Shown: positions 54,364 through 62,290 of the stretch, piece after piece
Position numbering within the stretch: position 1 is the stretch's first letter
Layout: every line of letters begins with the position of its first letter
Assembly (NCBI GenBank): GCA_949299195.1
Contig: CASFZN010000020.1
Location: 148,429-212,428, forward strand
Direction of reading: 5' to 3'
DNA from: an uncultured bacterium
GTDB lineage: Bacteria > Bacillota_I > Bacilli_A > RFN20 > CAG-826
Length of the DNA: 64,000 nucleotides
Made by a program: the position numbers and the translations under genes
The notes under the pieces: model-generated
Seen by the model: the letters and a program-made list of their open reading frames with translations, nothing else
Told to the model about the DNA's origin: nothing
Database searches by the model: none

Positions 54364-56194
54364 CTTTAGTTACCATTTTATAGCATTCGATAATATCGCC
54401 TTCATGAATATCGTTGAAATTTAAGATTTTAATACCACATTCATAGCCAGTTTTGACTTCTTTTGCGTCATCTTTAAATCTTTTTAAAGATTCGATTTGA
54501 CCATCATAAATATTTATACCGTTACGTAAAATATGGACTAATCCATTAGAAACGATGCTTCCATCAACAACCATACATCCAGCAATTTCACCAACCTTGG
54601 AAACTTTAAAAACGTTTCTAACTTCAGCTTGACCTAAGACGGTTTCAACTTCTTCTTTTTTCATTTTGCCTTTAATTGCAGCTTCGACAGATTCAATTAA
54701 AGCATAAATGATTCTTTCTAATCTAATTTCAACATCTTCTTCTTCAGCTTTCTTTCTAACTAATGCTGAAGGTCTAACGTTGAAACCAAAAATAATTGCT
54801 TTAGACGCACTTGCTAATAAAACATCACTCTCAGTGATTGCACCAGCTGCATTTCTAATAACATTAATCTTGACTTGATCGTTATTTAATTTCTCTAAAC
54901 TTGATTTAACCGCTTCTGCACTACCAGTTGAATCAGCCTTAACGATAATATTAATTTGAGTCATTAAACCTTCGCTAATCTTATCAAAAAGATTATCTAA
55001 AGAAGTGACTCCACTATTTGCAATTCTTTCTTCAGCAATCTTCTTTAATCTACGTTTTTCTGCGATATCCTTCGCTTGTTTTTCGCTTGGGAAAGCCATG
55101 AAATGATCGCCAGCTTTAGGAACTTCTTGAAGTCCAATAACAGCAACTGGAGTTGAAGGTAAAGCTTCTTTTAAAACTTGTTTATATTCATTAGTCATTC
55201 TTCTAACCTTGCCGTATGTTGAACCAACAACGACATAATCTGAAGAATATAAAGTACCATTTTGAACTAATAAAGTAGCTTTAGGACCTTCACCCTTATC
55301 AAGTTCAGCCTCTAAAACGGTACCAATAGCAAATCTATTAGGATTTGCTTTAAGTTCAAGCATTTCAGCTTCAACTAAGATAGTTTCTAAAAGATCTGAA
55401 ATACCAATTTTCTTTTTAGCAGAGATTTCACAAACCATGACATCTCCACCGTATTTTTCAGCAATAACATTATGTTGCATTAATTCAGTTTCTACTTTTT
55501 CCGGATTAGCACCAGGAACATCAATTTTATTAATTGCAACAATAATTGGGACGTTTGCTGCTCTAGCGTGGTCAATAGCTTCTAAAGTTTGAGGCATAAC
55601 GCCATCATCTGCAGCAACAACTAAGACAACAATATCGGTGACTGAGGCTCCTCTACTTCTCATTGCTGAGAAAGCTTCGTGCCCAGGAGTATCGATAAAT
55701 GTGATCTTTTTTCCATTTACAACTTTTTGATAAGCGCCGATTTCTTGAGAGATTCCACCATATTCATTTTCAGCAACATTGGAATTACGAATAGCATCGA
55801 TTAAAGTAGTTTTGCCATGGTCAACGTGACCCATAATTGTAACTACCGGTGGTCTTTCTTCTAAGTTTTCAGCATCATCGTTAATAACTAATTTTTCAAA
55901 ATCTTCTTCATCGATGATTTCTTCTTTTTTAAAGTCAAATCCAAATTCTAAACAAATTTCACCGATATCTTCATCACTTAAATAGTTATTAATAGTAACA
56001 ATTTTCTTTTGTAAGAATAATTTTTTAATAATATCAGAAGGATTAACGTTTAATTCTTTTGCAAGTTCTGCAACTGTTAAGGCTTTAGAGAATACAAAAA
56101 CTTGGTCTTGTACCTTGTTTAAATTCTTCTTATTATCCTTCTTATTTGGAATATTACTTTCTCTATTTTTTCTATTCTTGTTGTTATTATCCAT
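54356..56194 (-). CDS. infB: translation initiation factor IF-2
   Basis: GTPase that places fMet-tRNA on the 30S subunit. At 612 residues it is a short form: the N-terminal region is only ~40 basic, Asn-rich residues before the IF2_N module ([23 protein letters not shown]). G1 GHVDHGKT, G3 DTPGHEAF and G4 NKIDVP are intact, followed by domains II-IV. It follows ylxR by 22 bp; ylxQ, often found between them, is absent. Confidence 0.98.
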   Translation of the reverse strand: MDNNNKNRKNRESNIPNKKDNKKNLNKVQDQVFVFSKALTVAELAKELNVNPSDIIKKLFLQKKIVTINNYLSDEDIGEICLEFGFDFKKEEIIDEEDFEKLVINDDAENLEERPPVVTIMGHVDHGKTTLIDAIRNSNVAENEYGGISQEIGAYQKVVNGKKITFIDTPGHEAFSAMRSRGASVTDIVVLVVAADDGVMPQTLEAIDHARAANVPIIVAINKIDVPGANPEKVETELMQHNVIAEKYGGDVMVCEISAKKKIGISDLLETILVEAEMLELKANPNRFAIGTVLEAELDKGEGPKATLLVQNGTLYSSDYVVVGSTYGKVRRMTNEYKQVLKEALPSTPVAVIGLQEVPKAGDHFMAFPSEKQAKDIAEKRRLKKIAEERIANSGVTSLDNLFDKISEGLMTQINIIVKADSTGSAEAVKSSLEKLNNDQVKINVIRNAAGAITESDVLLASASKAIIFGFNVRPSALVRKKAEEEDVEIRLERIIYALIESVEAAIKGKMKKEEVETVLGQAEVRNVFKVSKVGEIAGCMVVDGSIVSNGLVHILRNGINIYDGQIESLKRFKDDAKEVKTGYECGIKILNFNDIHEGDIIECYKMVTKDE

Positions 56195-56216
56195 TAAAAT
56201 CCCTCCTTTATCATTT

Positions 56217-56483
56217 TTATTTCATTTTTAAGAAAATCATCATTCTTTCATAGACTTCATCATCTACTTTTGTTTCTAAAGCTTTATCTAAAACCTTCTT
56301 AGATTTAGCTTTATTAATGATTTCTTCATCTTTTTTAATATAAGCACCTCTACCATTTGCTTTATAAGTCATATCCAAAATTACCTTTCCTTCAGGAGTT
56401 CTAACAACTCTAAATAATTCTTCTTTTGGGAAAGATTCATTTGATATAAGACATTTTCTGGTAGGTACTTTTTTAACTTTCAT
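56217..56483 (-). CDS. ylxR: YlxR family RNA-binding protein (RnpM)
   Basis: An 88-residue basic protein with the YlxR motifs: RKCLISNESFPKEELFRVVRTPEGKVILD and ANGRGAYIKKD. YlxR has been described as an RNase P modulator (RnpM) in Bacillus. It lies 8 bp after nusA and ahead of infB, its conserved place. Confidence 0.95.
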   Translation of the reverse strand: MKVKKVPTRKCLISNESFPKEELFRVVRTPEGKVILDMTYKANGRGAYIKKDEEIINKAKSKKVLDKALETKVDDEVYERMMIFLKMK

Positions 56484-56491
56484 CTTAAATA

Positions 56492-58276
56492 TTAATCCTC
56501 GTAGAATTCATCGCTGTCGTATTCAGAATAGTCATCTTCATAATCATCGTATTCATCTTGTAATTCTTCTTGTTCGAATTCTTCAAGTTCTTCTTGAGTA
56601 TAGATTTCCATCTTTTTGACAGGTTTTTTCTCTTCTTTTTCTTCTTTTTTGTCCTTTTTAGCATCTTTTTCTGCTTTTTTCTTGGACTTTTTATTTTTAT
56701 CATCAGATTTAGTTTGTTTTTCTGCTTCTAATGATTTTTCTAAAGATTCAATTGTTGTAGTTGTTTTGACTTCTTTAATTTCAACAACTGGTTCAGGTTT
56801 AGCTTCAACAACTAGTTCTTCTTTAGCAACAGGTTCTTCGGTAACTTTTTCTATTACCTCTTCTTTAACTTCAACTGGTTTTTCTTCTTCAACAATTGGA
56901 GTTTCAATTACTGTTTCTTCAAGATCTAAATCATCTTCATCTTCAAATTTAGAAGCGCTGATAACTGAAGTATCTTCACTAATTCCGACTTTTTCAGTAT
57001 CTTTTTTAGCTTCCATAAGACGAATATTTTCTTCTCTAAATCTTTTTCTAGCTTCTTCTTTATTAGCAGCTTCATCTTCTTCAATATATTTTTCAATTGG
57101 AACTAATTCAGTGATACCTACTTCTTCTAAATCGGTATCGTTATAAACTCTAATGTCATTTAAACCAGTTAATTTTTTAGCTAAAGAAACATTGATTCCG
57201 CTTAATCCAACAGCAGATTTCATAGTATCGTTAGCACAAATTACTTGAGCAGATTTCATATCTTCAGAGAAATTAATACCGATAACTTCACCTGGTTTTA
57301 AGATTTCAGCAAGATAAACACCTAAGTTTTGGTGATATAAAATAATATCAATTTTTTCTCTTAAGCTCTTTGAATTTCCAGTTCCTAAATTTTCAACAAT
57401 TCTACGGATTCTATCGCCATCTTTACCAATACATGCTCCGCTTGGATCAACGTTAGGATCAGTTGAATAAACGACAACTTTACTTCTTTTTCCAGCATAT
57501 CTAGCAATATCTTTAATTACGACAGTTCCATCGTTAATTTCATTAACTTCACTTTCAAATAATTTTTGTAAGAATTCTTTACAAGATCTAGAAGCTTTAA
57601 TGGTGGTAGATTTTTTATCTCCTTTACCAGTTCCTTGAATATAAACTTTGATTTGATCGCCAGTATTGAATTTTTCATCACCAATTAAGTCGTGTTCATA
57701 AAGGGTGGTTGAAGTTCTTCCTAAATTAACAATAACGCTTCTATTATCGAATTTTTCAACAGTACCAGTCATGATGTTACCGATTTTGTCTTGGAACATT
57801 TCTAGTAAGGAATCTTTTTCTGCCTTAGCAATCTTTTGTTTAAATGCAGAAATAAAGCGATCAACATCTTTTTTACTTAAAGATGCTAAATCAATAGGTT
57901 CTTCATAAAAATCTCCAACTTTTAATTTTGGATTGTGTTCTTTTGCATCTTCTAATGAAATTTGTAAGAAATCGTCGGTGATATCTTCATCATTCATAAC
58001 TTCAAGTTGATGATAAATAGAAATTTTTCCTTTATCTAAGTTGCAATCAACTCTTACTAAAGCTCCAGATAATTTTTCAACTGGTTCGCCATCTTTTCTT
58101 TTTTCAACTCTTCTTCTTGAGCCTCTTAAATCGATTTTGAATTCTTCTTCAATCTTTTTTCCAATAGCTAATTGAAAGGCTTCAGTGATTGCTTGGACGA
58201 TAATTTCGCTAGATAAGCCTTTTTCTTCGCCTAATGCTTTACTAGCTTCGATAATTTTTGAACTTGTACTTGCCAT
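56492..58276 (-). CDS. nusA: transcription factor NusA with long acidic tail
   Basis: Pausing and termination factor. It has an N-terminal polymerase-binding domain, S1 (MTGTVEKFDNRSVIVNLGR), and KH1-KH2 (DPSGACIGKDGDRIRRIVENLG and KPGEVIGINFSED). The usual ~350-residue Gram-positive core ends near residue 385; here the protein runs to 594, adding a ~200-residue E/K/D/V-rich disordered tail ending DDYSEYDSDEFYED. The tail includes TTTTIESLE, also found in FtsK. The operon leader at 58790-58814 may let NusA control its own synthesis. Confidence 0.96.
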   Translation of the reverse strand: MASTSSKIIEASKALGEEKGLSSEIIVQAITEAFQLAIGKKIEEEFKIDLRGSRRRVEKRKDGEPVEKLSGALVRVDCNLDKGKISIYHQLEVMNDEDITDDFLQISLEDAKEHNPKLKVGDFYEEPIDLASLSKKDVDRFISAFKQKIAKAEKDSLLEMFQDKIGNIMTGTVEKFDNRSVIVNLGRTSTTLYEHDLIGDEKFNTGDQIKVYIQGTGKGDKKSTTIKASRSCKEFLQKLFESEVNEINDGTVVIKDIARYAGKRSKVVVYSTDPNVDPSGACIGKDGDRIRRIVENLGTGNSKSLREKIDIILYHQNLGVYLAEILKPGEVIGINFSEDMKSAQVICANDTMKSAVGLSGINVSLAKKLTGLNDIRVYNDTDLEEVGITELVPIEKYIEEDEAANKEEARKRFREENIRLMEAKKDTEKVGISEDTSVISASKFEDEDDLDLEETVIETPIVEEEKPVEVKEEVIEKVTEEPVAKEELVVEAKPEPVVEIKEVKTTTTIESLEKSLEAEKQTKSDDKNKKSKKKAEKDAKKDKKEEKEEKKPVKKMEIYTQEELEEFEQEELQDEYDDYEDDYSEYDSDEFYED

Positions 58277-58303
58277 AAACTTCTTTCCTTGTCTCCTAAA
58301 AAT

Positions 58304-58765
58304 TTAAAATTTTATTGCTAATCGAGCTTTGTCGATATCATTCCTTTTTACTTCTGCTTTAATTGTTCTTGTCTTTTCTTTATAAGTGATTACTGCTTTT
58401 TCATTATCAATTTCAATTAAATCTCCTTCTAAGACGTTCATGCCTTTATAAGGATGAGATAAATGAACATTGACGTATTTTCCTTGATATTTATCTAATT
58501 TTTCTAAAGAAATAGGTTTCTCTGCTCCTAAAGATGAAACATCAAGAGTATATGGAGAATCATCGGTAATTAATTCATCTAAAAGCGATGATATATTGTC
58601 AGATACTTTTACAATATCATCTAAATCAATACTTTCTTCTCTATCTACAACGACTTCTAAAATTTGACCATTACGATCATTAAAACTTTTTAATGAATAG
58701 AGTTCATAACCTAATTCATCAAGTCTTTTTTTAATATCATTTTCAATTAATTTGACATTAATCAT
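58304..58765 (-). CDS. rimP: ribosome maturation factor RimP
   Basis: Binds the 30S subunit and helps S12 assembly. The 153-residue protein has the N-terminal alpha/beta domain (GQILEVVVDREESIDLDDIVKVSDNIS, YTLDVSSLGAEKPI) and the C-terminal SH3-like domain (GKYVNVHLSHPYKGMNVLEGDLIE). First gene of rimP-nusA-ylxR-infB-rbfA, as in Bacillus. AGGAGGATCTAGTTAATTC precedes the ATG. Confidence 0.96.
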   Translation of the reverse strand: MINVKLIENDIKKRLDELGYELYSLKSFNDRNGQILEVVVDREESIDLDDIVKVSDNISSLLDELITDDSPYTLDVSSLGAEKPISLEKLDKYQGKYVNVHLSHPYKGMNVLEGDLIEIDNEKAVITYKEKTRTIKAEVKRNDIDKARLAIKF

Positions 58766-58789
58766 GAATTAACTAGATCCTCCTAAGTA

Positions 58790-58814
58790 AAAAAATAGAT
58801 GCCAACTTGGCACC
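58790..58814 (-). terminator. attenuator-like hairpin in the rimP-nusA leader
   Basis: The minus strand GGTGCC / GGCATC (6 bp, one G-U, plus an A-U) is followed by TATTTTTTT, inside the leader between the operon promoter (58837-58865) and the rimP ribosome site (58779-58784). It can stop transcription before the operon. In Bacillus the matching leader is known to hold a NusA-dependent terminator used for autoregulation; the same role here is inference. Confidence 0.65.
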
Positions 58815-58836
58815 AACTTCTAAAAAAGACATTATT

Positions 58837-58865
58837 AATATATATTAAATGCTGACATAAATCAA
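58837..58865 (-). promoter_or_regulatory. sigma-A promoter of the rimP-nusA-ylxR-infB-rbfA operon
   Basis: Minus strand TTGATT (58860-58865), 17 bp, TATATT (58837-58842). The predicted leader of about 65 nt contains the attenuator-like hairpin and then AGGAGG. Confidence 0.65.
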
Positions 58866-58885
58866 TAGAAAAATTACCACTGTTA

Positions 58886-58894
58886 TGCTAATAT
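58886..58894 (+). promoter_or_regulatory. extended -10 promoter for a leaderless Nudix transcript
   Basis: TGCTAATAT (hexamer 58889-58894), 9 bp, ATG at 58904, with no Shine-Dalgarno. Divergent from the rimP operon promoter. Confidence 0.5.
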
Positions 58895-58903
58895 TCTGTT
58901 CAT

Positions 58904-59329
58904 ATGACAAAAGAAAAAAGTTGTGGAGCAGTAATTTATAAAATAGTTGATAATATTCCATATTTTTTAATCCAAAAAATGAGCTTTGGCCATATTTCTT
59001 TATGTAAAGGACATATGGAAGAAAATGAAACTGAAATTGAAACTGCTAAAAGGGAGATCTTAGAAGAAACTTCTTTGGAAGTTGAAATAGATATAAATTT
59101 TAAAGAAACAATCACGTATTCTCCTAAAGAGGGAGTTATTAAAGATGTTGTCTTTTTTATTGCTACTCCTATTGATAAAAATAAAGAAGCTTTTGATGAA
59201 CATGATGATGAAGTCGTTGAATCTAATTTTTATCAATATGAAGAAGCTTATTCTTTATTAACATATGAAGCTGATAAAAATGTTTTAGAAAAAGCGTATA
59301 AATATTTATTAGAAAATAATAAAATTTAG
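58904..59329 (+). CDS. Nudix hydrolase, probable diadenosine tetraphosphatase type
   Basis: A 141-residue Nudix protein. The Nudix box is GHMEENETEIETAKREILEETSLEVEI, matching Gx5Ex7REUxEExGU with the last Gly replaced by Ser. The N-terminus MTKEKSCGAVIYKI...YFLIQ resembles asymmetric Ap4A hydrolases (MutT/ApaH-like). Exact substrate is not certain. It ends 2 bp before the EamA transporter gene, so the pair is cotranscribed. Confidence 0.85.
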   Translation: MTKEKSCGAVIYKIVDNIPYFLIQKMSFGHISLCKGHMEENETEIETAKREILEETSLEVEIDINFKETITYSPKEGVIKDVVFFIATPIDKNKEAFDEHDDEVVESNFYQYEEAYSLLTYEADKNVLEKAYKYLLENNKI

Positions 59330-59331
59330 AT

Positions 59332-60363
59332 ATGAATAAGAAAATAGTAGGCATTATTTTAGCAATATTAGCAGCCGTATTTTATGCGATAAATACGCCT
59401 TTTTCAAAGATGTTATTAAATAATATTTCTCCTACTATGTTAGCCTCTTTTTTATATTTAGGTGCCGGATTAGGAATATCTATAATTTATTTATTTTTAC
59501 CTAAAAAGAAGAAAAAAGAAGAGAAAAAACTAACTAAAAATGATTTTATTTATGTGATTTTAATGGTGGTTTTAGATATTGCTGCCCCTATTTTTTTAAT
59601 GGTTGGTTTAAATTATTCAAATGCTTCAAGCGTATCTTTATTAAATAATTTTGAAATAGTAGCCACAAACCTAATTGCTTTTATTATTTTTAAAGAAAAA
59701 ATTAGTCCAAAAATGCAGCTTGCAATTGTACTTATTACAATTTATGGTTTTATTTTATCTATTGGGGACTTTTCTAATTTTGAGTTCAATATTGGATCAT
59801 TATTTGCTTTACTTGCTGGTTTATGTTGGGGTTTTGAAAATAACTGCACTAAGAAAATCTCAGATAAAAGTACCTATCAAATAGTTATTATTAAGGGTCT
59901 ATTTTCGGGAATTGGTTCGATGATTATCGCATTTATTATTGAAGAGTCTCTTCCTAAAATTCAATTTATTATTTATGCGCTTCTTTTAGGTTCTGTTGCT
60001 TATGGATTATCAATTTTCGTTTATATTCGTGCTCAAAAAGAAATTGGAGCAGCAAAAACTAGTTCTTTTTATGCAATAGCCCCATTTATTGGTACTTTTT
60101 TATCATTAATTATCTTAAATGAAAATATTCACTACACGTATTTTATAGCTCTAGCAATCATGATAATTGCTACATTTTTCATTATTTTAGATACACTTTT
60201 AAAACATCATAAACATATTCATAAACACGTGATTACGCATACTCATGATGGGTATACCCATACCCACGTAATCGAACATTCTCACTTCCATTGGCATAAC
60301 GAAAATGATGAAATTCATACCCATAAACATCTAAAAAATATTCACCATCAACACGATGTCTAA
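59332..60363 (+). CDS. EamA/DMT-family transporter with histidine-rich C-terminal tail
   Basis: A 343-residue protein with ten transmembrane segments in two EamA repeats (first AILAAVFYAINTPFSKMLL; second GLCWGFENNCTKKISDKS). The last ~55 residues are cytosolic or external and contain about twenty histidines (HKHIHKHVITHTHDGYTHTH...HSHFHWHNENDEIHTHKH), a likely metal-binding tail unusual for EamA. It may transport or sense Zn, Ni or Co, or be a metabolite exporter gated by metal. Follows the Nudix gene. Confidence 0.85.
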   Translation: MNKKIVGIILAILAAVFYAINTPFSKMLLNNISPTMLASFLYLGAGLGISIIYLFLPKKKKKEEKKLTKNDFIYVILMVVLDIAAPIFLMVGLNYSNASSVSLLNNFEIVATNLIAFIIFKEKISPKMQLAIVLITIYGFILSIGDFSNFEFNIGSLFALLAGLCWGFENNCTKKISDKSTYQIVIIKGLFSGIGSMIIAFIIEESLPKIQFIIYALLLGSVAYGLSIFVYIRAQKEIGAAKTSSFYAIAPFIGTFLSLIILNENIHYTYFIALAIMIIATFFIILDTLLKHHKHIHKHVITHTHDGYTHTHVIEHSHFHWHNENDEIHTHKHLKNIHHQHDV

Positions 60364-60395
60364 AATCAATAAAAATTATTGAAAATCAAAGTATT

Positions 60396-60439
60396 AGTAG
60401 ATTTCTAGTAGTTTTTCAGTAAAGTTTCAGTATATTTAT
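60396..60439 (-). repeat. TACT array 7: four 11-bp units between the EamA and GGCT genes
   Basis: On the plus strand AGTA starts at 60396, 60407, 60418 and 60429, exactly 11 bp apart; on the minus strand the units read TACTAGAAATC, TACTGAAAAAC, TACTGAAACTT. It ends within the stop of the convergent GGCT gene. Confidence 0.85.
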
Positions 60440-60831
60440 AAGTCTTCCAAAACACTAAAATCTATACCAAAATCAATAAAACCTTGCCTACAAATTTCTA
60501 AATATTCCTTTGTAGGTTTTTCTTTTTTAAAACCGTTGTTCATAATGTAAATTAAACCTTTGAAGGTTTGTCCTTCAAGTTCAAAATCTATCATCTTTTT
60601 ATAATATAAATATGGATAGTCTTCATATCTATCAATATAAGTGACATCTTCTTCTTTTATTTCCCAAACACCCAAAAAAACCACATCACCTTTTGAAGGA
60701 ATAACGTTTAAATATTTTCTGCACTCTAATTTATGGTCTTTTAAAACTGTAACTCCTACTTTTTTAGGATTGTTACACATTTTCTCCATTGATTTTATGT
60801 TTAAATTTGATCCATATGCTAAATAATACAT
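60436..60831 (-). CDS. gamma-glutamylcyclotransferase-like protein
   Basis: A 131-residue AIG2/GGCT-fold protein: YLAYGSNLNIKSM is the nucleotide-like binding loop, GVWEIKEEDVTYIDRYEDYPYLYYKK carries the family Asp-Arg-x-Glu stretch, and GLIYIMN follows. GGCT enzymes cleave gamma-glutamyl dipeptides or glutathione-type amines; the substrate here is unknown. Its start is 12 bp from the ISLre2-like element, which may have replaced its promoter; no ribosome site is clear. Confidence 0.8.
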   Translation of the reverse strand: MYYLAYGSNLNIKSMEKMCNNPKKVGVTVLKDHKLECRKYLNVIPSKGDVVFLGVWEIKEEDVTYIDRYEDYPYLYYKKMIDFELEGQTFKGLIYIMNNGFKKEKPTKEYLEICRQGFIDFGIDFSVLEDL

Positions 60832-60844
60832 ACTATTTTTGCCG

Positions 60845-62192
60845 TTAGTGTTTCAATTTTGTAGGAAAATAAAAAATAAGAACCTTGTATAATTAATTTT
60901 GCAAAAAACAAACGTGATTCTTATGGGTTTAAGTATAACAAATTACGACACTATTTTGACTGCAATATTTAATAAGTAACATTTATTAACTCTTGAAACG
61001 ATTCGAGAGTGTTTAGAAGATCTTGATTTAAAACTTTTGAATCAAAGACCGAAATATTTAAAACCAATTAAAGTTGTTGAAAGAACGCTACTATCTAGTT
61101 TAGCCACAATTCGTTTCAAAAGGAGATATTACCTCAACAAAAAAACTGGCGAATATATTTATCTTTTGGATAATATATTAAAACTTCAAAAATATTCAAA
61201 ATTAACACGAGAATTAAGGGATAAAATTTTAATTGCAGCCGCAGATAATTCCTATCGAAAAGTTGGAAAAATTGTTCTTCAAAATTATGATGCTATATCT
61301 GCTTCAACTGTTTATAGAACAATTAAAAACACTGATATTTACATACATTATGATAATTTTGAAAGAAAACCTGATGATATTGTTCATGTACAAATCGATG
61401 AAAAATATTTAAGGACTACATCAAAAGATAGAAAAACACCACTTTATACTTTATCGATTTTTACAGGAAAAACCACAAAAGAGGCCAAGTGTAAACGATC
61501 AGTTCTAATCAATAAATCGATTTTTGCTTGTTTCTCTAAGGAAGAATTATTAAATGAATTAAAGTATCGACTAATTTACCCGTATTCTCTAAAAAATGAC
61601 GAAAAAATCTTTGTTTCTATCGATTTAGCGCCTTATATTAAAAAAATAGCTATAGATGAAATTACCTATTGCGAAGCAAAATATATTCCCGATAAATATC
61701 ACGTTCTTTCACTTTTAAAGAAAATTACAAGGTTCCCAAAGAAATATTTATTGCCTCTTACTAAAGAAGATTTAAAGAAAATTATCAAAGCCAAAAATCT
61801 TGAAGATAACCAAAGAATTGAATCGAAAAGAATCATCAAATTATTAAAAACAGGGCAGAAAATAGCCGATCTTTATAAAGAAAACGGTTATCTCGGTTGT
61901 AGACAAGAATGTTCAAATTCACATTATTATTCGTATAGATTTTATCACCCATGAAGGTTTAATAAAGATATAATATTAAAGCTAACTTCAATAAAAGAAC
62001 AATTAGTTACAAATAAATGTCATTTTACCTCAGTGCAAAGAGTCGTTAAAACAAAACCTATTAATATAGGAACATACTATGATTATGATTCGAAAGAAAC
62101 AATTTACAACTTAAATTTAGATGGATTTAAATTACAAACACGAAAAATGTGGTTAATTTACAAGCCTAACATTACAAACTATTGAATGTCTC
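60845..62192 (+). mobile_element. ISLre2-like insertion sequence, decayed
   Basis: Contains one long transposase frame (60923-62185). Candidate inverted ends are TTAGTGTTTCAATTTTGTA (60845-60863) and, at 62170-62192 on the other strand, a match sharing TTCAAT..TTTGTA with a 2-bp gap. Ends are approximate; no target duplication could be set. Confidence 0.55.
60923..62185 (+). pseudogene. ISLre2-family (UPF0236) transposase with two in-frame stop codons
   Basis: The frame ATG 60923 to TGA 62183-62185 (420 codons) matches UPF0236/ISLre2 transposases: TIRFKRRYYLNKKTGEYIYLLD, ELRDKILIAAADNSYRKVG, DIVHVQIDEKYL (catalytic Asp/Glu region) and VSIDLAPYIKKIA. It is broken by TAA at 60977 (after NK) and TGA at 61952 (after YRFYHP, where the family usually has Trp). 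No frameshift is seen, so the element is young but dead. The final residues may come from another IS end. Confidence 0.75.
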
Positions 62193-62220
62193 ATTATTTA
62201 CAACTCTATCATTACATTTT
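62153..62220 (+). repeat. two IS30-end-like motifs next to the IS30 left end
   Basis: TTTACAAGCCTAACATTACA (62157-62176) and TTTACAACTCTATCATTACA (62197-62216) each match 16-17 of 20 positions of the IS30 left-end sequence at 62294-62313, in the same direction, 40 and 97 bp apart. They may be remnants of earlier insertions or deletions at the same spot. Confidence 0.4.
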
Positions 62221-62290
62221 TTGTTTATAGTTTCTTTTTTTATTAAGAATTTGGGAATTTATTTCACGACAAAAAGAGATGTAAATACGC

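Noticed and set aside
56485..56703. Lysine-rich 72-residue frame overlapping the end of nusA
   Set aside because: A frame-shifted shadow of the E/K-rich NusA tail; composition alone explains it.
56616..57146. Serine-rich 176-residue frame opposite nusA
   Set aside because: It is the mirror of the low-complexity acidic tail of NusA; no ribosome site or family resemblance.
8027..60439. CRISPR reading of the TACT arrays
   Set aside because: Units are 11 bp in direct tandem with no spacers, repeats are imperfect and no cas genes are present.
61952..61954. TGA read as tryptophan (Mollicutes code 4)
   Set aside because: acpS (40181) and the TtcA-like gene (54010) end in TGA, Trp codons seen in genes are TGG, and housekeeping frames are intact with TGA as stop.
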